Source: an uncultured Clostridia bacterium
GTDB taxonomy: Bacteria; Bacillota; Clostridia; Oscillospirales; Acutalibacteraceae
NCBI GenBank assembly: GCA_937884975.1
Contig: CAKZZS010000014.1
Coordinates: forward strand, 1 to 47,082
DNA: 47,082 bases
Direction of reading: 5' to 3'
This document shows positions 7,581 to 16,022 of this stretch, one piece after another. The notes below the pieces were generated by a model. The model was not told the origin of the DNA and made no database searches. It saw only the letters and a list, made by a program, of their open reading frames with translations. Every line of letters starts with the position of its first letter. The first letter of the stretch is position 1. The translations under genes and the position numbers were made by a program.

Positions 7581-8525
7581 TTACATCTGCTGCGCAAGAG
7601 CAATTATCAGCGGCATAGTGATTATTGACATAAAGTTTATTGCGGTGACGGTCCTTGAAGCCGTGTTAAGGTCCCTGTCATACTGCGCGGTAAAAATAAC
7701 CGTGTTGTTTGCCGACGGCGCCGAAGCGGTAATCATAGCCGCCACAAGGAATATTCCCGTAAAGCCGAACATCTTGTAAACGCCGAATATTACAAGCGGC
7801 ATACACACAAGCTTTATTGCCGCCGTGATAAAAATATTTTTTTCTTTAAATATATTTTTCAGTTTTGCATTTGCAAGATAAGTGCCGAAAACTATCATTG
7901 CAAGCGGTGTATTGCACGCCGCTACCGAGTAAAGCGGAGTTTCGATTATATCGGGAAGCTTTACGGAAAACAGGAAGAGCGGCAGCCCGATTAAAACGGA
8001 AATCACTCCGGGATTTAAAATAAGCTTTCTCGCCTTAAAGCTTTTTATGCCCTGCTGCTTTTTTGACATTATAAACGAGCCGTGAGTAAAGCAGAAAATG
8101 TTAAAGGCAATTACGCCTACCGAGCAGTAGAACACACCCTGAGCCCCGAGAAGCTCCTGGGCGAGAGGCAGCGCCATATACCCGACGTTACCGTACACGC
8201 AGGCAAAGCGGTAAACCGCCTTTTTATCGTCCTGTTCCTTTTTGAAAAAGAACGACGAAAGGATTATTCCTATAACGTGTACCGCAACCGCGCCGCCGAA
8301 GGCGATAAGCAGCTTCAGCGCGCTGTCCTTTGAAAATTCGGTTTTCAGAAAGGACTGGATAATAACCGCAGGCGTCGTGACGAAAAACAGAAGCGAGTTC
8401 GTACCCCTTGCCGTCTTTTCGGTAAAAACACCCGTTTTGTCACACACAAAGCCGACGGCTATCATTATGTATAAAATAAGCACCTGCTTTGCCGCTAAAA
8501 AAAAGTTAGATAAAAACAGCTCCAC
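7581..8525 (-). CDS. AEC-family membrane transporter
   Basis: 314 aa with about ten hydrophobic segments in two five-helix halves. The pattern GFVCDKTGVFTEKTARGTNSLLF early and ASAPSANNTVIFTAQYDRD late is that of the auxin-efflux-carrier (AEC) family; prokaryotic members export or import small organic acids such as malate. The substrate cannot be told. The start is a GTG with GGAGAGG 4 nt upstream. It lies 11 bp upstream of darA and could share its transcript. Confidence 0.85.
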   Translation of the reverse strand: MELFLSNFFLAAKQVLILYIMIAVGFVCDKTGVFTEKTARGTNSLLFFVTTPAVIIQSFLKTEFSKDSALKLLIAFGGAVAVHVIGIILSSFFFKKEQDDKKAVYRFACVYGNVGYMALPLAQELLGAQGVFYCSVGVIAFNIFCFTHGSFIMSKKQQGIKSFKARKLILNPGVISVLIGLPLFLFSVKLPDIIETPLYSVAACNTPLAMIVFGTYLANAKLKNIFKEKNIFITAAIKLVCMPLVIFGVYKMFGFTGIFLVAAMITASAPSANNTVIFTAQYDRDLNTASRTVTAINFMSIITMPLIIALAQQM

Positions 8526-8539
8526 TTAACCTCTCCGCT

Positions 8540-9484
8540 TTATTCCGCAAGAAAATCGTCGTCTATCGTTTCGTCCTCGAGCTTTTCCTCAATTTCCTCG
8601 GGAAGCTCTCTGTTACCAAGATACATTGTCACGCAGATATATACAAGAAGGAATACCGCGCTTGAGAAAAGCATTATCTCCACGCCGTAGTCTGTTGCAA
8701 GTGCGGAAGCCTTTCCGACAAGCACAAGAACGAACCTCGGAACCGAGCAGACAAGCGAGAACAGCGCCGCCGGAAGACCGTAGGCAAAAATCTTTCTCAT
8801 TTCGCCCTTTTCGCTGATTTGCGAGGAAACCCTTGCGAACGAAAGGAACGTAATCATAAGAAACGCCGTTGCGAACAGCTCAAGCAAAAGCTCGGAAACC
8901 TTTACATAGCTTATCGGCTTCATAAGTCCCGAAATCATTTTTGAAACCGCCCAGAGCATTGGAGAAAGCGCAAGCAGCTTGCTGTCGCGGAAGGTGTCCT
9001 TTCCGGCAAGGTAAGACATGCCGAAAACGATAAAATAAATCGCCGCAAACAGCGCAAATATCGCCTGAAGGATAACCGGAACATAGCCGTTTGCCGTAAT
9101 ATATCTCCACATTCCAAGTCTGACGGAGCCTGCGGAATAACCGATAAATGCAAGCGCGAACGAGCTGATTTTCATAACCGCGTCAATAAGAAAGCACACC
9201 GCATAGCCAATTGAAACAACGCCGAGAAGCTTACTTTTGCCCTCGGGCATTTTACTCTGGACCGCCTCCGCAGATAAGAGAGCGAGGATAATGTTTATAA
9301 GTGAGAATACGCCGACAATAATGTAAAGCGCATAAACCGCCCAGTTAAGCGAACGGTAGAAGCCCGTTGAGGGCGCGATAACCGTAAAATACTGATAGAG
9401 CCTTATAGGAACCGCCGCCGCAAATGCAAGCACAAACAGCGCAAGCAAGCCCTTGAGTCTTACAAAATACAATTTACCTTTCAT
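8540..9484 (-). CDS. multi-pass membrane protein of unknown function
   Basis: 314 aa with about eight hydrophobic segments and an acidic cytoplasmic tail (PEEIEEKLEDETIDDDF). No family motif is recognised. The ATG at 9484 is chosen because AAGGAG lies 8-9 nt upstream; the in-frame ATG 24 nt earlier overlaps the citrate synthase stop and has a badly spaced RBS. It lies between citrate synthase and the AEC transporter on the same strand with short gaps, so it is probably cotranscribed, but nothing indicates a shared function. Confidence 0.7.
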   Translation of the reverse strand: MKGKLYFVRLKGLLALFVLAFAAAVPIRLYQYFTVIAPSTGFYRSLNWAVYALYIIVGVFSLINIILALLSAEAVQSKMPEGKSKLLGVVSIGYAVCFLIDAVMKISSFALAFIGYSAGSVRLGMWRYITANGYVPVILQAIFALFAAIYFIVFGMSYLAGKDTFRDSKLLALSPMLWAVSKMISGLMKPISYVKVSELLLELFATAFLMITFLSFARVSSQISEKGEMRKIFAYGLPAALFSLVCSVPRFVLVLVGKASALATDYGVEIMLFSSAVFLLVYICVTMYLGNRELPEEIEEKLEDETIDDDFLAE

Positions 9485-9497
9485 AGTAACCTTCTCC

Positions 9498-10910
9498 TTA
9501 CCTTTCATCCTGCGGAATATATTCGATTTTACTTAAATCAAAATCACTTGTTCTTTCCTCTATCGGAACATAATCTCTCGGCTGAGCCACATTTTTAAAC
9601 GCCGGTCTTATAATGCGGTTATTTGTAAGCAGCTCTTCAATTCTGTGAGCCGCCCAGCCTGCGCTTCTTGCGCAAAGGAACATAGGCGTAAATAAATCCT
9701 CGGGTATTCTGAGAATGTCGTAGATGATACCCGAATAAAGGTCGACGTTTGCGCACATTTTTTTCTTTGAGCCCTTTTCCCTTTCGAATACCTCGGGAGT
9801 AAGCTTTTCAATGAGCTTCAGTGCCTCAAACTCCTTACCCAGACCGTATCGGTCTGCGTATTTTTCGGCGCACGCTTTAAGTATTTTCGCCCTCGGGTCG
9901 GACAGGGTGTAAACCGCGTGTCCCATTCCGTAAATAAGTCCCGATCCGTCATTCGCCTGTTTATTTATAACCCTTTTAAGGTACTCGGCAACCTGCGCCT
10001 CGTCGTTAATATCCTCAACGCTGTTTTTCATATCGTTAAGCATACGGTGCACTTTAATATTCGCTCCGCCGTGTCGGGGTCCTTTAAGAGCGCCTATCCC
10101 TGCCGCAAAGGCGGAGTAGGTGTCCGTTCCGCTTGAGGTTAAACACCTTGCGGAAAAGGTTGAATTGTTACCGCCGCCGTGCTCGGCGTGGACAATAAGC
10201 GCTATGTCAAGCAGCTTTGCTTCCTCGTCCGTAAATTTTTTATCCGAACGGATATAGTGGAGAATCGACTGCGCCGTTGTCATTGACGGGTCAACCTGAT
10301 GGATATACATACTCTTATGGTCGTAAACGCGCCGCTTTACCTGATACGCGTAAGACACAATAGACGGAATTTGCGCTATTAACTGAACGCACTGACGCGT
10401 GACGTTTTCAATATCCGTCGAATCGGGGTCAGAGTCAAACGAATAAAGCGCAAGAACGCTTCTTGCCGCCTTGTTCATAACGTCGGGCGACGGCGCTTTC
10501 ATAATCATATCCTCAATAAAATCGTCCGGAAGCTCCCTGCACTCGCCGAGAATTTTTTTAAACTCATCAAGCTGAAGAGCCGTAGGAAGCTGACCGACTA
10601 TTAAAAGCCAAGCAACCTCCTCAAACCCGAAACGGTTTTCCTTAATACAATTATCAACAATTTCATCTATATTTATTCCTCTGTAAACAAGCCTGCCCTC
10701 TCTCGGGACGCGCTCGCCGTCGGACAGATAGTAGCCCTCAACGCTGCAGACTCTCGTAAGTCCTGCCATAACGCCGGTACCGTCGGCATTTCTCAAGCCT
10801 TTTTTGACGTCGTACCTGACGTAGTTTTCGGGATTTATGTAGTTATTTTTTTTAATTTCCAACCATAAACTGTTAAGGGAATCATCGGAAATCGGCGAAA
10901 TAACCGACAT
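9498..10910 (-). CDS. citrate synthase
   Basis: 470 aa. Catalytic regions are all present: HAEHGGGNNSTF (first His), YGMGHAVYTLSDPRAK (second His) and NVDLYSGI (Asp). It condenses oxaloacetate and acetyl-CoA; in an anaerobe it feeds glutamate synthesis. It is longer than the 370-430 aa forms, with an N-terminal extension of the kind seen in clostridial citrate/2-methylcitrate synthases. Propionyl-CoA use is not excluded, and no methylcitrate-cycle gene is nearby. The start is placed at 10910, where GAGGAGGG precedes by 6 nt. No aconitase or isocitrate dehydrogenase is adjacent. Confidence 0.9.
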   Translation of the reverse strand: MSVISPISDDSLNSLWLEIKKNNYINPENYVRYDVKKGLRNADGTGVMAGLTRVCSVEGYYLSDGERVPREGRLVYRGINIDEIVDNCIKENRFGFEEVAWLLIVGQLPTALQLDEFKKILGECRELPDDFIEDMIMKAPSPDVMNKAARSVLALYSFDSDPDSTDIENVTRQCVQLIAQIPSIVSYAYQVKRRVYDHKSMYIHQVDPSMTTAQSILHYIRSDKKFTDEEAKLLDIALIVHAEHGGGNNSTFSARCLTSSGTDTYSAFAAGIGALKGPRHGGANIKVHRMLNDMKNSVEDINDEAQVAEYLKRVINKQANDGSGLIYGMGHAVYTLSDPRAKILKACAEKYADRYGLGKEFEALKLIEKLTPEVFEREKGSKKKMCANVDLYSGIIYDILRIPEDLFTPMFLCARSAGWAAHRIEELLTNNRIIRPAFKNVAQPRDYVPIEERTSDFDLSKIEYIPQDER

Positions 10911-11005
10911 ATTTATCCCTCCTCGTCTATACAAATATATTATATTTATTCAAATTATTATTTTACTACAATAAGAAAACAATGTCAAACGAAAGGAAGA
11001 TAAAT

Positions 11006-11998
11006 TTGAAAAGATTTTTATGTTTAACGCTCATAATTGCGATTTTCACCGTTTCCGCTCCGCTCATCGCCCTTCCCGACAGCGACGGACCGCTCATTGA
11101 AATAAAAAACGAGCCTGAAACGAATAAAGAAACCTCATCCGCCGCTGCTGTCGAAACGGAGAAAAAAGAAAACATTGTCAAGGTTTTTTCATCTTCCGAC
11201 AAAAGCATTTTAACGGTTGAAGAAAAGGACTATATCATAGGCTGCGTTGCAGCCGAAATGCCCGTAACCTACGATGAAGAAGCGTTAAAGGCGCAGGCGG
11301 TTGCGTGTTACACCTTTTTCAGGTGGAAAAAGAATCAGGGCGAGGACAAGTCCTTAAACGGAGCGGATATTTCCGACAGCGAACGCCACCAAAAGTATAT
11401 GACAACCGAGCAAATGAAAGAAAAATGGGGAAAAAGCTTTGATAAATACTATAAAAAGCTTGAAAAGGCGGTTGACAGCGTTTACAAGAAGGTAATCACC
11501 TATGAAAACGAGCCGATTATGGCGGTCTTTCACGCCTTAAGTCCTGGCGCGACGGAGGACGCGAAAACGGTATGGGGCTATGAAGTGCCGTACCTGAAAA
11601 GCGTTTCAAGCGAGGGCGACAGGCTTTCCCCGTCTTTCAAGTCAACTCTTGTCTTATCCGACGAGGAATTTGTAAGGCTTATGTCCTCCCTCGACGGCTT
11701 TTCGCCCTCCGGAAAAAGCGAAAGCTACATAGGAAATATTGAGCATTCAAAGGCTGGCACGGTAACCGAAATTACCGTTTGCGGCGCCGCTTACACCGGT
11801 CAGCAGATAAGGGACGCGCTCTCTCTTAAAAGCGCCGCGTTTTCCGTCAGCCACACCGATAATTCCTTTGTCTTTTCCGTAAACGGTTACGGGCATTTTG
11901 TAGGGATGAGTCAGTACGGCGCGGACTGTATGGCAAAGCAGGGCTTTAAATATGACGAAATTTTAAAGCATTATTACACGGGAGTTGAGATAGAATAA
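11006..11998 (+). CDS. spoIID: stage II sporulation protein D (SpoIID)
   Basis: 330 aa from a TTG start at 11006. GAAAGGAAG lies 5 nt before it, whereas the in-frame ATG at 10982 has no RBS. Residues 4-22 form an N-terminal membrane anchor. The SpoIID domain starts with DYIIGCVAAEMPVTYDEEAL; Glu84 corresponds to the catalytic Glu of the B. subtilis lytic transglycosylase. It includes LKAQAVACYTFF, the FHALSPGATEDA loop and the terminal GHFVGMSQYGADCMAKQG signature. The family acts in the SpoIIDMP machine that remodels peptidoglycan during forespore engulfment. Related LytB-type proteins exist in non-sporulators, but length and motifs favour SpoIID. It is divergent from citrate synthase and apparently monocistronic. 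Confidence 0.85.
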   Translation: MKRFLCLTLIIAIFTVSAPLIALPDSDGPLIEIKNEPETNKETSSAAAVETEKKENIVKVFSSSDKSILTVEEKDYIIGCVAAEMPVTYDEEALKAQAVACYTFFRWKKNQGEDKSLNGADISDSERHQKYMTTEQMKEKWGKSFDKYYKKLEKAVDSVYKKVITYENEPIMAVFHALSPGATEDAKTVWGYEVPYLKSVSSEGDRLSPSFKSTLVLSDEEFVRLMSSLDGFSPSGKSESYIGNIEHSKAGTVTEITVCGAAYTGQQIRDALSLKSAAFSVSHTDNSFVFSVNGYGHFVGMSQYGADCMAKQGFKYDEILKHYYTGVEIE

Positions 11999-12006
11999 AA
12001 ACAGCT

Positions 12007-12062
12007 TCCCCTTGAGGGCAGGCATTTTCGTCGGTTGAGATTCTTCGCTTCGCTCAGAATGA
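12007..12062. repeat. dispersed intergenic repeat, copy 2
   Basis: Contains CTTCCCCTTGAGGGCAGG and then GGTTGAGATTCTTCGCTTCG with CTCAGAATGACA. It matches the copy at 62-120, but here the first hairpin has decayed. Like copy 1 it lies between a stop codon and an intrinsic terminator. Confidence 0.6.
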
Positions 12063-12070
12063 CACATTAA

Positions 12071-12108
12071 AAACAGCAGGGGACAGAAAAATCTGTCCCC
12101 TGCTGTTT
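12071..12108. terminator. strong bidirectional terminator
   Basis: Perfect 16-bp stem AAACAGCAGGGGACAG / CTGTCCCCTGCTGTTT with loop AAAAAT, between convergent spoIID and the lipoprotein gene at 12113. Confidence 0.85.
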
Positions 12109-12112
12109 ATTA

Positions 12113-12682
12113 CTATCCGCAAACTCCTTGAACAACAACCCTTTCAATATTGGAGCTGTCACCGCCTTGTAAATAATACAGGACTCTCATTTCTCCGATA
12201 TTCTGCCCGTATATTTTAACCATCTTGTAGCCTTCGGTATCCGGTCCTTCAGGATTTCCGTTATCATAATAATCTCTTTTATCTTCAACGGCTTTTTTAA
12301 TTTCGTTCGCATTTGTGTCGGTATCCTTAAGCACATTTGCCAAGCCATTAAAAAAACTATAGTCAATTTTACTGTAAATTGGTGATTCGTCAGTATAATA
12401 ATTTACTGTCTCGACTTCATATCCAACAGGCATTTCTTTATTCTCATCAAGAAAAAATGTCACATTATATGTTTTCTCATCTTTTTCGGCTATTATTTTT
12501 GTCAGTTCGCCGTATTGGTAGTCCCCAATATTCTTTTTAACTATATATCCGTTGTTCGTCAAATAGTTTTCCGTCAGGCTTATAGCCTCATTGTAGGACA
12601 AAGTCGCTTGTCTTTTGCATCCGCAAAACAGCGAAAGTATAAAAACAACGGCAATAAAAACTGACGCTATTCTTAATTTCAC
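12113..12682 (-). CDS. putative lipoprotein of unknown function
   Basis: 189 aa from a GTG start at 12682; AAGGAG lies 7 nt upstream, and the in-frame ATG at 12727 falls in a repeat with no RBS. The N-terminus (VKLRIASVF then a hydrophobic stretch ending LSLFCGC) is a lipoprotein signal with a plausible lipobox. The mature part is hydrophilic and Tyr/Asp-rich, with no recognised domain. It follows the ABC exporter genes on the same strand 70 bp away, so it may belong to that GntR-controlled unit, but a repeat-derived hairpin lies between. Confidence 0.65.
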   Translation of the reverse strand: MKLRIASVFIAVVFILSLFCGCKRQATLSYNEAISLTENYLTNNGYIVKKNIGDYQYGELTKIIAEKDEKTYNVTFFLDENKEMPVGYEVETVNYYTDESPIYSKIDYSFFNGLANVLKDTDTNANEIKKAVEDKRDYYDNGNPEGPDTEGYKMVKIYGQNIGEMRVLYYLQGGDSSNIERVVVQGVCG

Positions 12683-12702
12683 ATTATCACTCCTTGGATA
12701 AG

Positions 12703-12735
12703 TTCGGGCAGGGATAGAATAATCCACCCCTACCC
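12703..12735. repeat. REP-like GC-rich imperfect palindrome
   Basis: On the minus strand GGGTAGGGGTGGAT pairs imperfectly with ATCCCTGCCC across a short AT-rich loop. It resembles the GTAGGGG-containing units at 2374-2443. It lies between the ABC permease and the lipoprotein and could weakly terminate the upstream transcript. Confidence 0.4.
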
Positions 12736-12751
12736 TTTTGCCGAAATGTAC

Positions 12752-14647
12752 TTATGACGCTTTTACATTATCTATTTCACTTAACATTTTATACGGCTCG
12801 GAGCCGTTTTTAACGTAAACCGTAACGGTAAATTTATAAACGGGTCCGTACTCGTATTCGCCGTTGTCGTTAAGGGTGTAGCCGTATTGGCTGCCTATCT
12901 CATTGCCCATCGGGTCGTAGTAATACATTCCGTTGTTGCCCAGTCTGTTCATATCCTCCTGGCTCTTTGCGCTGCACTCGAATTCAACTCTGTATTCAGT
13001 TGCAGTCCGGTTATACTGTTCGTCCGAAATACCCTTTGAGGTGGTATAGGTTTCAGTCATAGCGTTGACATATTTCTCGCACGAAGCAAAAAGCTCTGTG
13101 GGGTCCACTCCGTAAGGAGAAATGTATTTTTCTTCGTCATACTGGTCCTTTATCTCGGTGCAACGGACATAGTCAACCGTAAACTCGACGCCGTCAAGCT
13201 TTGTGAAAACACTGTCGGGATGCTGTAATGTTTCAAGGTCATCAAGCATTTTTACAAGCTCTGTTTCCCTTGGCGTAAATGAATAATATCTGTCAGCAGT
13301 TTTACCGTTTTTAAGCACATAGCCTATCTGAATCTGGTAACGGTCATAACCGTCATAATTGTAATAGTCATACACCCTGTCAAAAAGGCTCGTCTCGTTC
13401 CTTTCCTTCTGCTTTTCGTTTTCAATAAGCGCCTTGTGGAATTTTTCAGCCTGCAAAAGAACCTTTTCGTCCTTAATGGTGATATCGTACGAACCGTCTA
13501 CGGTCATTGAATAAATCTTCGAAACCTTTGGAATGTAGTTAGTTCTGTAAAGAGAGGTAAGGTAAATTGAGCAAATAATTACCGCGCAGGAAATTGCCCA
13601 TAAAAGCATATTTTTAACCGTAAAAATCTTCGGCGTTTTGCGAAGCACCATTTGCGTAACAATAAATACAACAAACGAGAACGCAATGAAAAGCAAAATA
13701 AAGCCGAGCGCCTTATACGGTACAAAGATATTTACAAACATACTCATAAGAGAGCCGCCGACAAACATTACTATAACGCTGATTATCGGTATCTCAATTT
13801 TAAACGCCGCCATATCGCCTGCGCATTCGAGCTTTCTTATTTTATAGAAAACATACGCAAGAGCAATAAATACAACCGCGACTATTAAATAAATAACCAC
13901 TCTCTCGTAATATGAATTGAAAGCCTGTAAACCGACTGCCAAAGACCAGTCTTCTAAATCCGTGCCTGCATAAGCCTCAAACGATTTGTAAGCAACAAGC
14001 TCGGTAACCGGAGAAAATGCCAACGAATTAAAAAGATTGCTTTCAAAATCCGAAATGCCGACGGAAATACTGCTCACAAGAACGTTTGTAATTGCATTTA
14101 CCGCAGGGAAAAAGAAGTTGATTATAAGGTAAATCACAGCTCCTGCAAAAATATTTCCTGCAAGCATTACCGCAAGCACGCCGACGCTGTAGAAAATGAA
14201 CGATTCGGCAAAAATCGAGGTAAACTGCATTAAAAGTATCTTTGCGGTTTCCTTGCTTGCAGTGACAATTCCCGGAATCGAAACCGCAAAGCCGATAAGC
14301 TGCGGCACCGTAAGAAGAACATAGCCTGCAAGAAAGCTTGAAACAAAAAGTCCCTTTCTGCCTATTGGGAATGCGTGAATTGCGTTGCACCTGTTCGCCT
14401 TATAAAGATACGAGAAAACAAGCAGCGCAAACAGTCCCGAGAAAGCGAAGCAGAAAACCTCGGCGGCTACGCTTATGCCGACAAAATCCTCTAACAGAAG
14501 CGGATCGTTAGGCAAATTGAAATTGCTGTAAATAATAATCGGGAAGATTATTAAATCGACTATAAGAAGCGGAATAGCAAACGGCAAAAAGCGCTTGATA
14601 TCCGACTTGAAAATTGCTTTGTTAAATAAGCATCTGTTTGACTTCAT
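12752..14647 (-). CDS. ABC-2-type transporter permease with large extracytoplasmic domain
   Basis: 631 aa. About nine hydrophobic segments fill the first ~400 residues (FAIPLLIVDLIIFPIII through ISCAVIICSIYLTSLY), followed by a soluble C-terminal ~230 residues rich in Tyr/Asp/Glu. That layout matches clostridial YtrC/D-like permeases that carry a C-terminal DUF6449-type domain (family name from memory). The start is placed at 14647, preceded by GGGGGAGG. It overlaps the ATPase gene by 26 bp, so the two are translated together. With the ATPase and the YtrA-type regulator it forms a small exporter unit of the sort induced by envelope stress or cell-wall antibiotics; the substrate is unknown. 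Confidence 0.75.
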   Translation of the reverse strand: MKSNRCLFNKAIFKSDIKRFLPFAIPLLIVDLIIFPIIIYSNFNLPNDPLLLEDFVGISVAAEVFCFAFSGLFALLVFSYLYKANRCNAIHAFPIGRKGLFVSSFLAGYVLLTVPQLIGFAVSIPGIVTASKETAKILLMQFTSIFAESFIFYSVGVLAVMLAGNIFAGAVIYLIINFFFPAVNAITNVLVSSISVGISDFESNLFNSLAFSPVTELVAYKSFEAYAGTDLEDWSLAVGLQAFNSYYERVVIYLIVAVVFIALAYVFYKIRKLECAGDMAAFKIEIPIISVIVMFVGGSLMSMFVNIFVPYKALGFILLFIAFSFVVFIVTQMVLRKTPKIFTVKNMLLWAISCAVIICSIYLTSLYRTNYIPKVSKIYSMTVDGSYDITIKDEKVLLQAEKFHKALIENEKQKERNETSLFDRVYDYYNYDGYDRYQIQIGYVLKNGKTADRYYSFTPRETELVKMLDDLETLQHPDSVFTKLDGVEFTVDYVRCTEIKDQYDEEKYISPYGVDPTELFASCEKYVNAMTETYTTSKGISDEQYNRTATEYRVEFECSAKSQEDMNRLGNNGMYYYDPMGNEIGSQYGYTLNDNGEYEYGPVYKFTVTVYVKNGSEPYKMLSEIDNVKAS

Positions 14648-15521
14648 CGTCTGCCTCCCCCAATTCATAAATAAATATTTCCTCAAGCGTAAGAGGAAGC
14701 TCCTCAACAAACAGCGGATTCTTTTCATCAAGCTTTTTCCTGATTTCTTCGCTGTCGCCGCCGACTATAAGCTCATAAACCCTGCCCGACTGCTTTGAAT
14801 GAAGAATATTGACATTAAGCTCTGACAGGTCAATTTCCTCCGAAAAAGAAATCTGAACCTTAATAAGCCTTGTCTTAAGCTCTTCAAGCGAGGCCTCCAT
14901 AAAAATCCTGCCCTTGTTCATAATACCGACGCTGTCGCACACGTCCTCAAGCTCACGAAGATTATGAGAGGAAATGAGAACGGTTACCTCGCGTGAGGCG
15001 ACCTCATTCATAATAAGTCCCCATACCTGGTGGCGCATCATCGGGTCAAGTCCGTCAACCGGCTCGTCAAGCACAAGAATATCGGGTTTACAGCAAATTG
15101 CTATCCAGAAAGCAACCTGTTTTTTCATTCCCTTTGAAAGCCGCCTGATGTTGGCTTTAGGGTTAATTGACGGAAAATACTTTGCGTATTCAACAAACAT
15201 CTTTTCGTCAAAATCGGGATAAATCCCCTTATAAAAATTCTTAAGTCCTTCTGTAGTGGAATTATGGAAATAAAAGACATCGTCCGAAATATAAACAATT
15301 CTCTTTTTTACGCTGTTATTTTCGAAAACGGGTGCGCCGTCAACAAGTATATAGCCTGCATCTGCCTTATAAATTCCGCAAAGCGTATTCATAAGAGTCG
15401 TTTTACCCGCGCCGTTGGGACCGACAAGTCCGTATACGGAGCCGGCATTGACGTGCATATTCACCCCGTCAAGGGCGTTAAATCCGTCAAAGGATTTTAC
15501 AACGGTTTTTAAATCAATCAT
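14622..15521 (-). CDS. ABC transporter ATP-binding protein (YtrB-like)
   Basis: 299 aa. Walker A GPNGAGKTT near residue 35, signature RRLSKGMKKQ (a degenerate LSGGQ usual in this subfamily), Walker B ILVLDEPVDGLDP, and the switch His in LISSHNL. It energises the permease encoded downstream. RBS AAGGAGG precedes; ATG at 15521 is preferred to the GTG one codon earlier. It overlaps the GntR regulator's stop, the usual ytrA-ytrB arrangement. Confidence 0.88.
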   Translation of the reverse strand: MIDLKTVVKSFDGFNALDGVNMHVNAGSVYGLVGPNGAGKTTLMNTLCGIYKADAGYILVDGAPVFENNSVKKRIVYISDDVFYFHNSTTEGLKNFYKGIYPDFDEKMFVEYAKYFPSINPKANIRRLSKGMKKQVAFWIAICCKPDILVLDEPVDGLDPMMRHQVWGLIMNEVASREVTVLISSHNLRELEDVCDSVGIMNKGRIFMEASLEELKTRLIKVQISFSEEIDLSELNVNILHSKQSGRVYELIVGGDSEEIRKKLDEKNPLFVEELPLTLEEIFIYELGEADDEVKQMLI

Positions 15522-15888
15522 CACGGTTTACCTCCTTACCTATTGCATCTATTTCCGCCTTAAGAGCGCCGGTATCTTCGCCGTTGAATAAAAGCTTTGC
15601 AGTAACCTCCCTGAAGGTTGCTTTAAGCTTTTCGACGTCTGCTCTCGCTTCGCTCTGCGGTGAAATAAAGGTTCCCTTGCCGGCAACAACGTAAATGTAG
15701 CCCTCGCTTTCAAGCTCGCGGTACGCGCGCTGGATAGTGTTCGGATTTATCGCAAGCTCTACCGCAAGCTCCCTGACGGACGGAAGTCTGTCATCCTGCT
15801 TGAGCGAACCCGTCAGAATAAGCCTTATGACGTTTTCCTTAATCTGAACATAAATCGGACGCGAATCGCGATAATTTACGCTTATCAT
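15514..15888 (-). CDS. GntR-family regulator, YtrA subfamily
   Basis: 124 aa. N-terminal winged helix (SRPIYVQIKENVIRLILTG, then LPSVRELAVELAINPNTIQRAYRELESEGYI) followed by only ~45 residues of helical tail. That is the short YtrA type that typically represses its own ABC-transporter operon. It is the first gene of the unit; the consensus promoter and inverted-repeat operator just upstream fit autoregulation. The effector is unknown. Confidence 0.88.
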   Translation of the reverse strand: MISVNYRDSRPIYVQIKENVIRLILTGSLKQDDRLPSVRELAVELAINPNTIQRAYRELESEGYIYVVAGKGTFISPQSEARADVEKLKATFREVTAKLLFNGEDTGALKAEIDAIGKEVNRDD

Positions 15889-15912
15889 ACCGATGCATAC
15901 GCCTCCTTTCTT

Positions 15913-15940
15913 AAGTGTATTAGTTCGGTTAGTACACCTT
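15913..15940 (-). promoter_or_regulatory. operator for the YtrA-type regulator
   Basis: Inverted repeat GTGTA-TTA ... TTA-GTACAC (core 15915-15937). It lies directly downstream of the -10 box and overlaps the expected transcription start. GTGTA/TACAC half-sites are the kind bound by YtrA-type GntR regulators. Confidence 0.65.
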
Positions 15941-15941
15941 G

Positions 15942-15970
15942 ATTATATGACAGATTTTTCCGTTTGTCAA
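15942..15970 (-). promoter_or_regulatory. consensus promoter of GntR-ABC operon
   Basis: Minus strand TTGACA (15965-15970), exactly 17 nt, TATAAT (15942-15947). Both boxes are perfect, which fits a strong promoter normally held silent by a repressor. Confidence 0.85.
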
Positions 15971-15991
15971 CAATAATTTAAAAAAATAAAA

Positions 15992-16015
15992 ACGGACGGT
16001 GTGAATACCGTCCGT
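15992..16015 (-). terminator. terminator of aroE-aroK
   Basis: 9-bp stem ACGGACGGT / ACCGTCCGT with loop GTGAAT. On the minus strand it is followed by a T-rich run; it sits 8 bp after the stop at 16023. Confidence 0.8.
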
Positions 16016-16022
16016 AATTAAG

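Noticed and set aside
10940..11005. Sigma-E promoter for spoIID
   Set aside because: A TTCAAATT and an ACTACAAT can be seen but are only 8 nt apart, too close for sigma-E.
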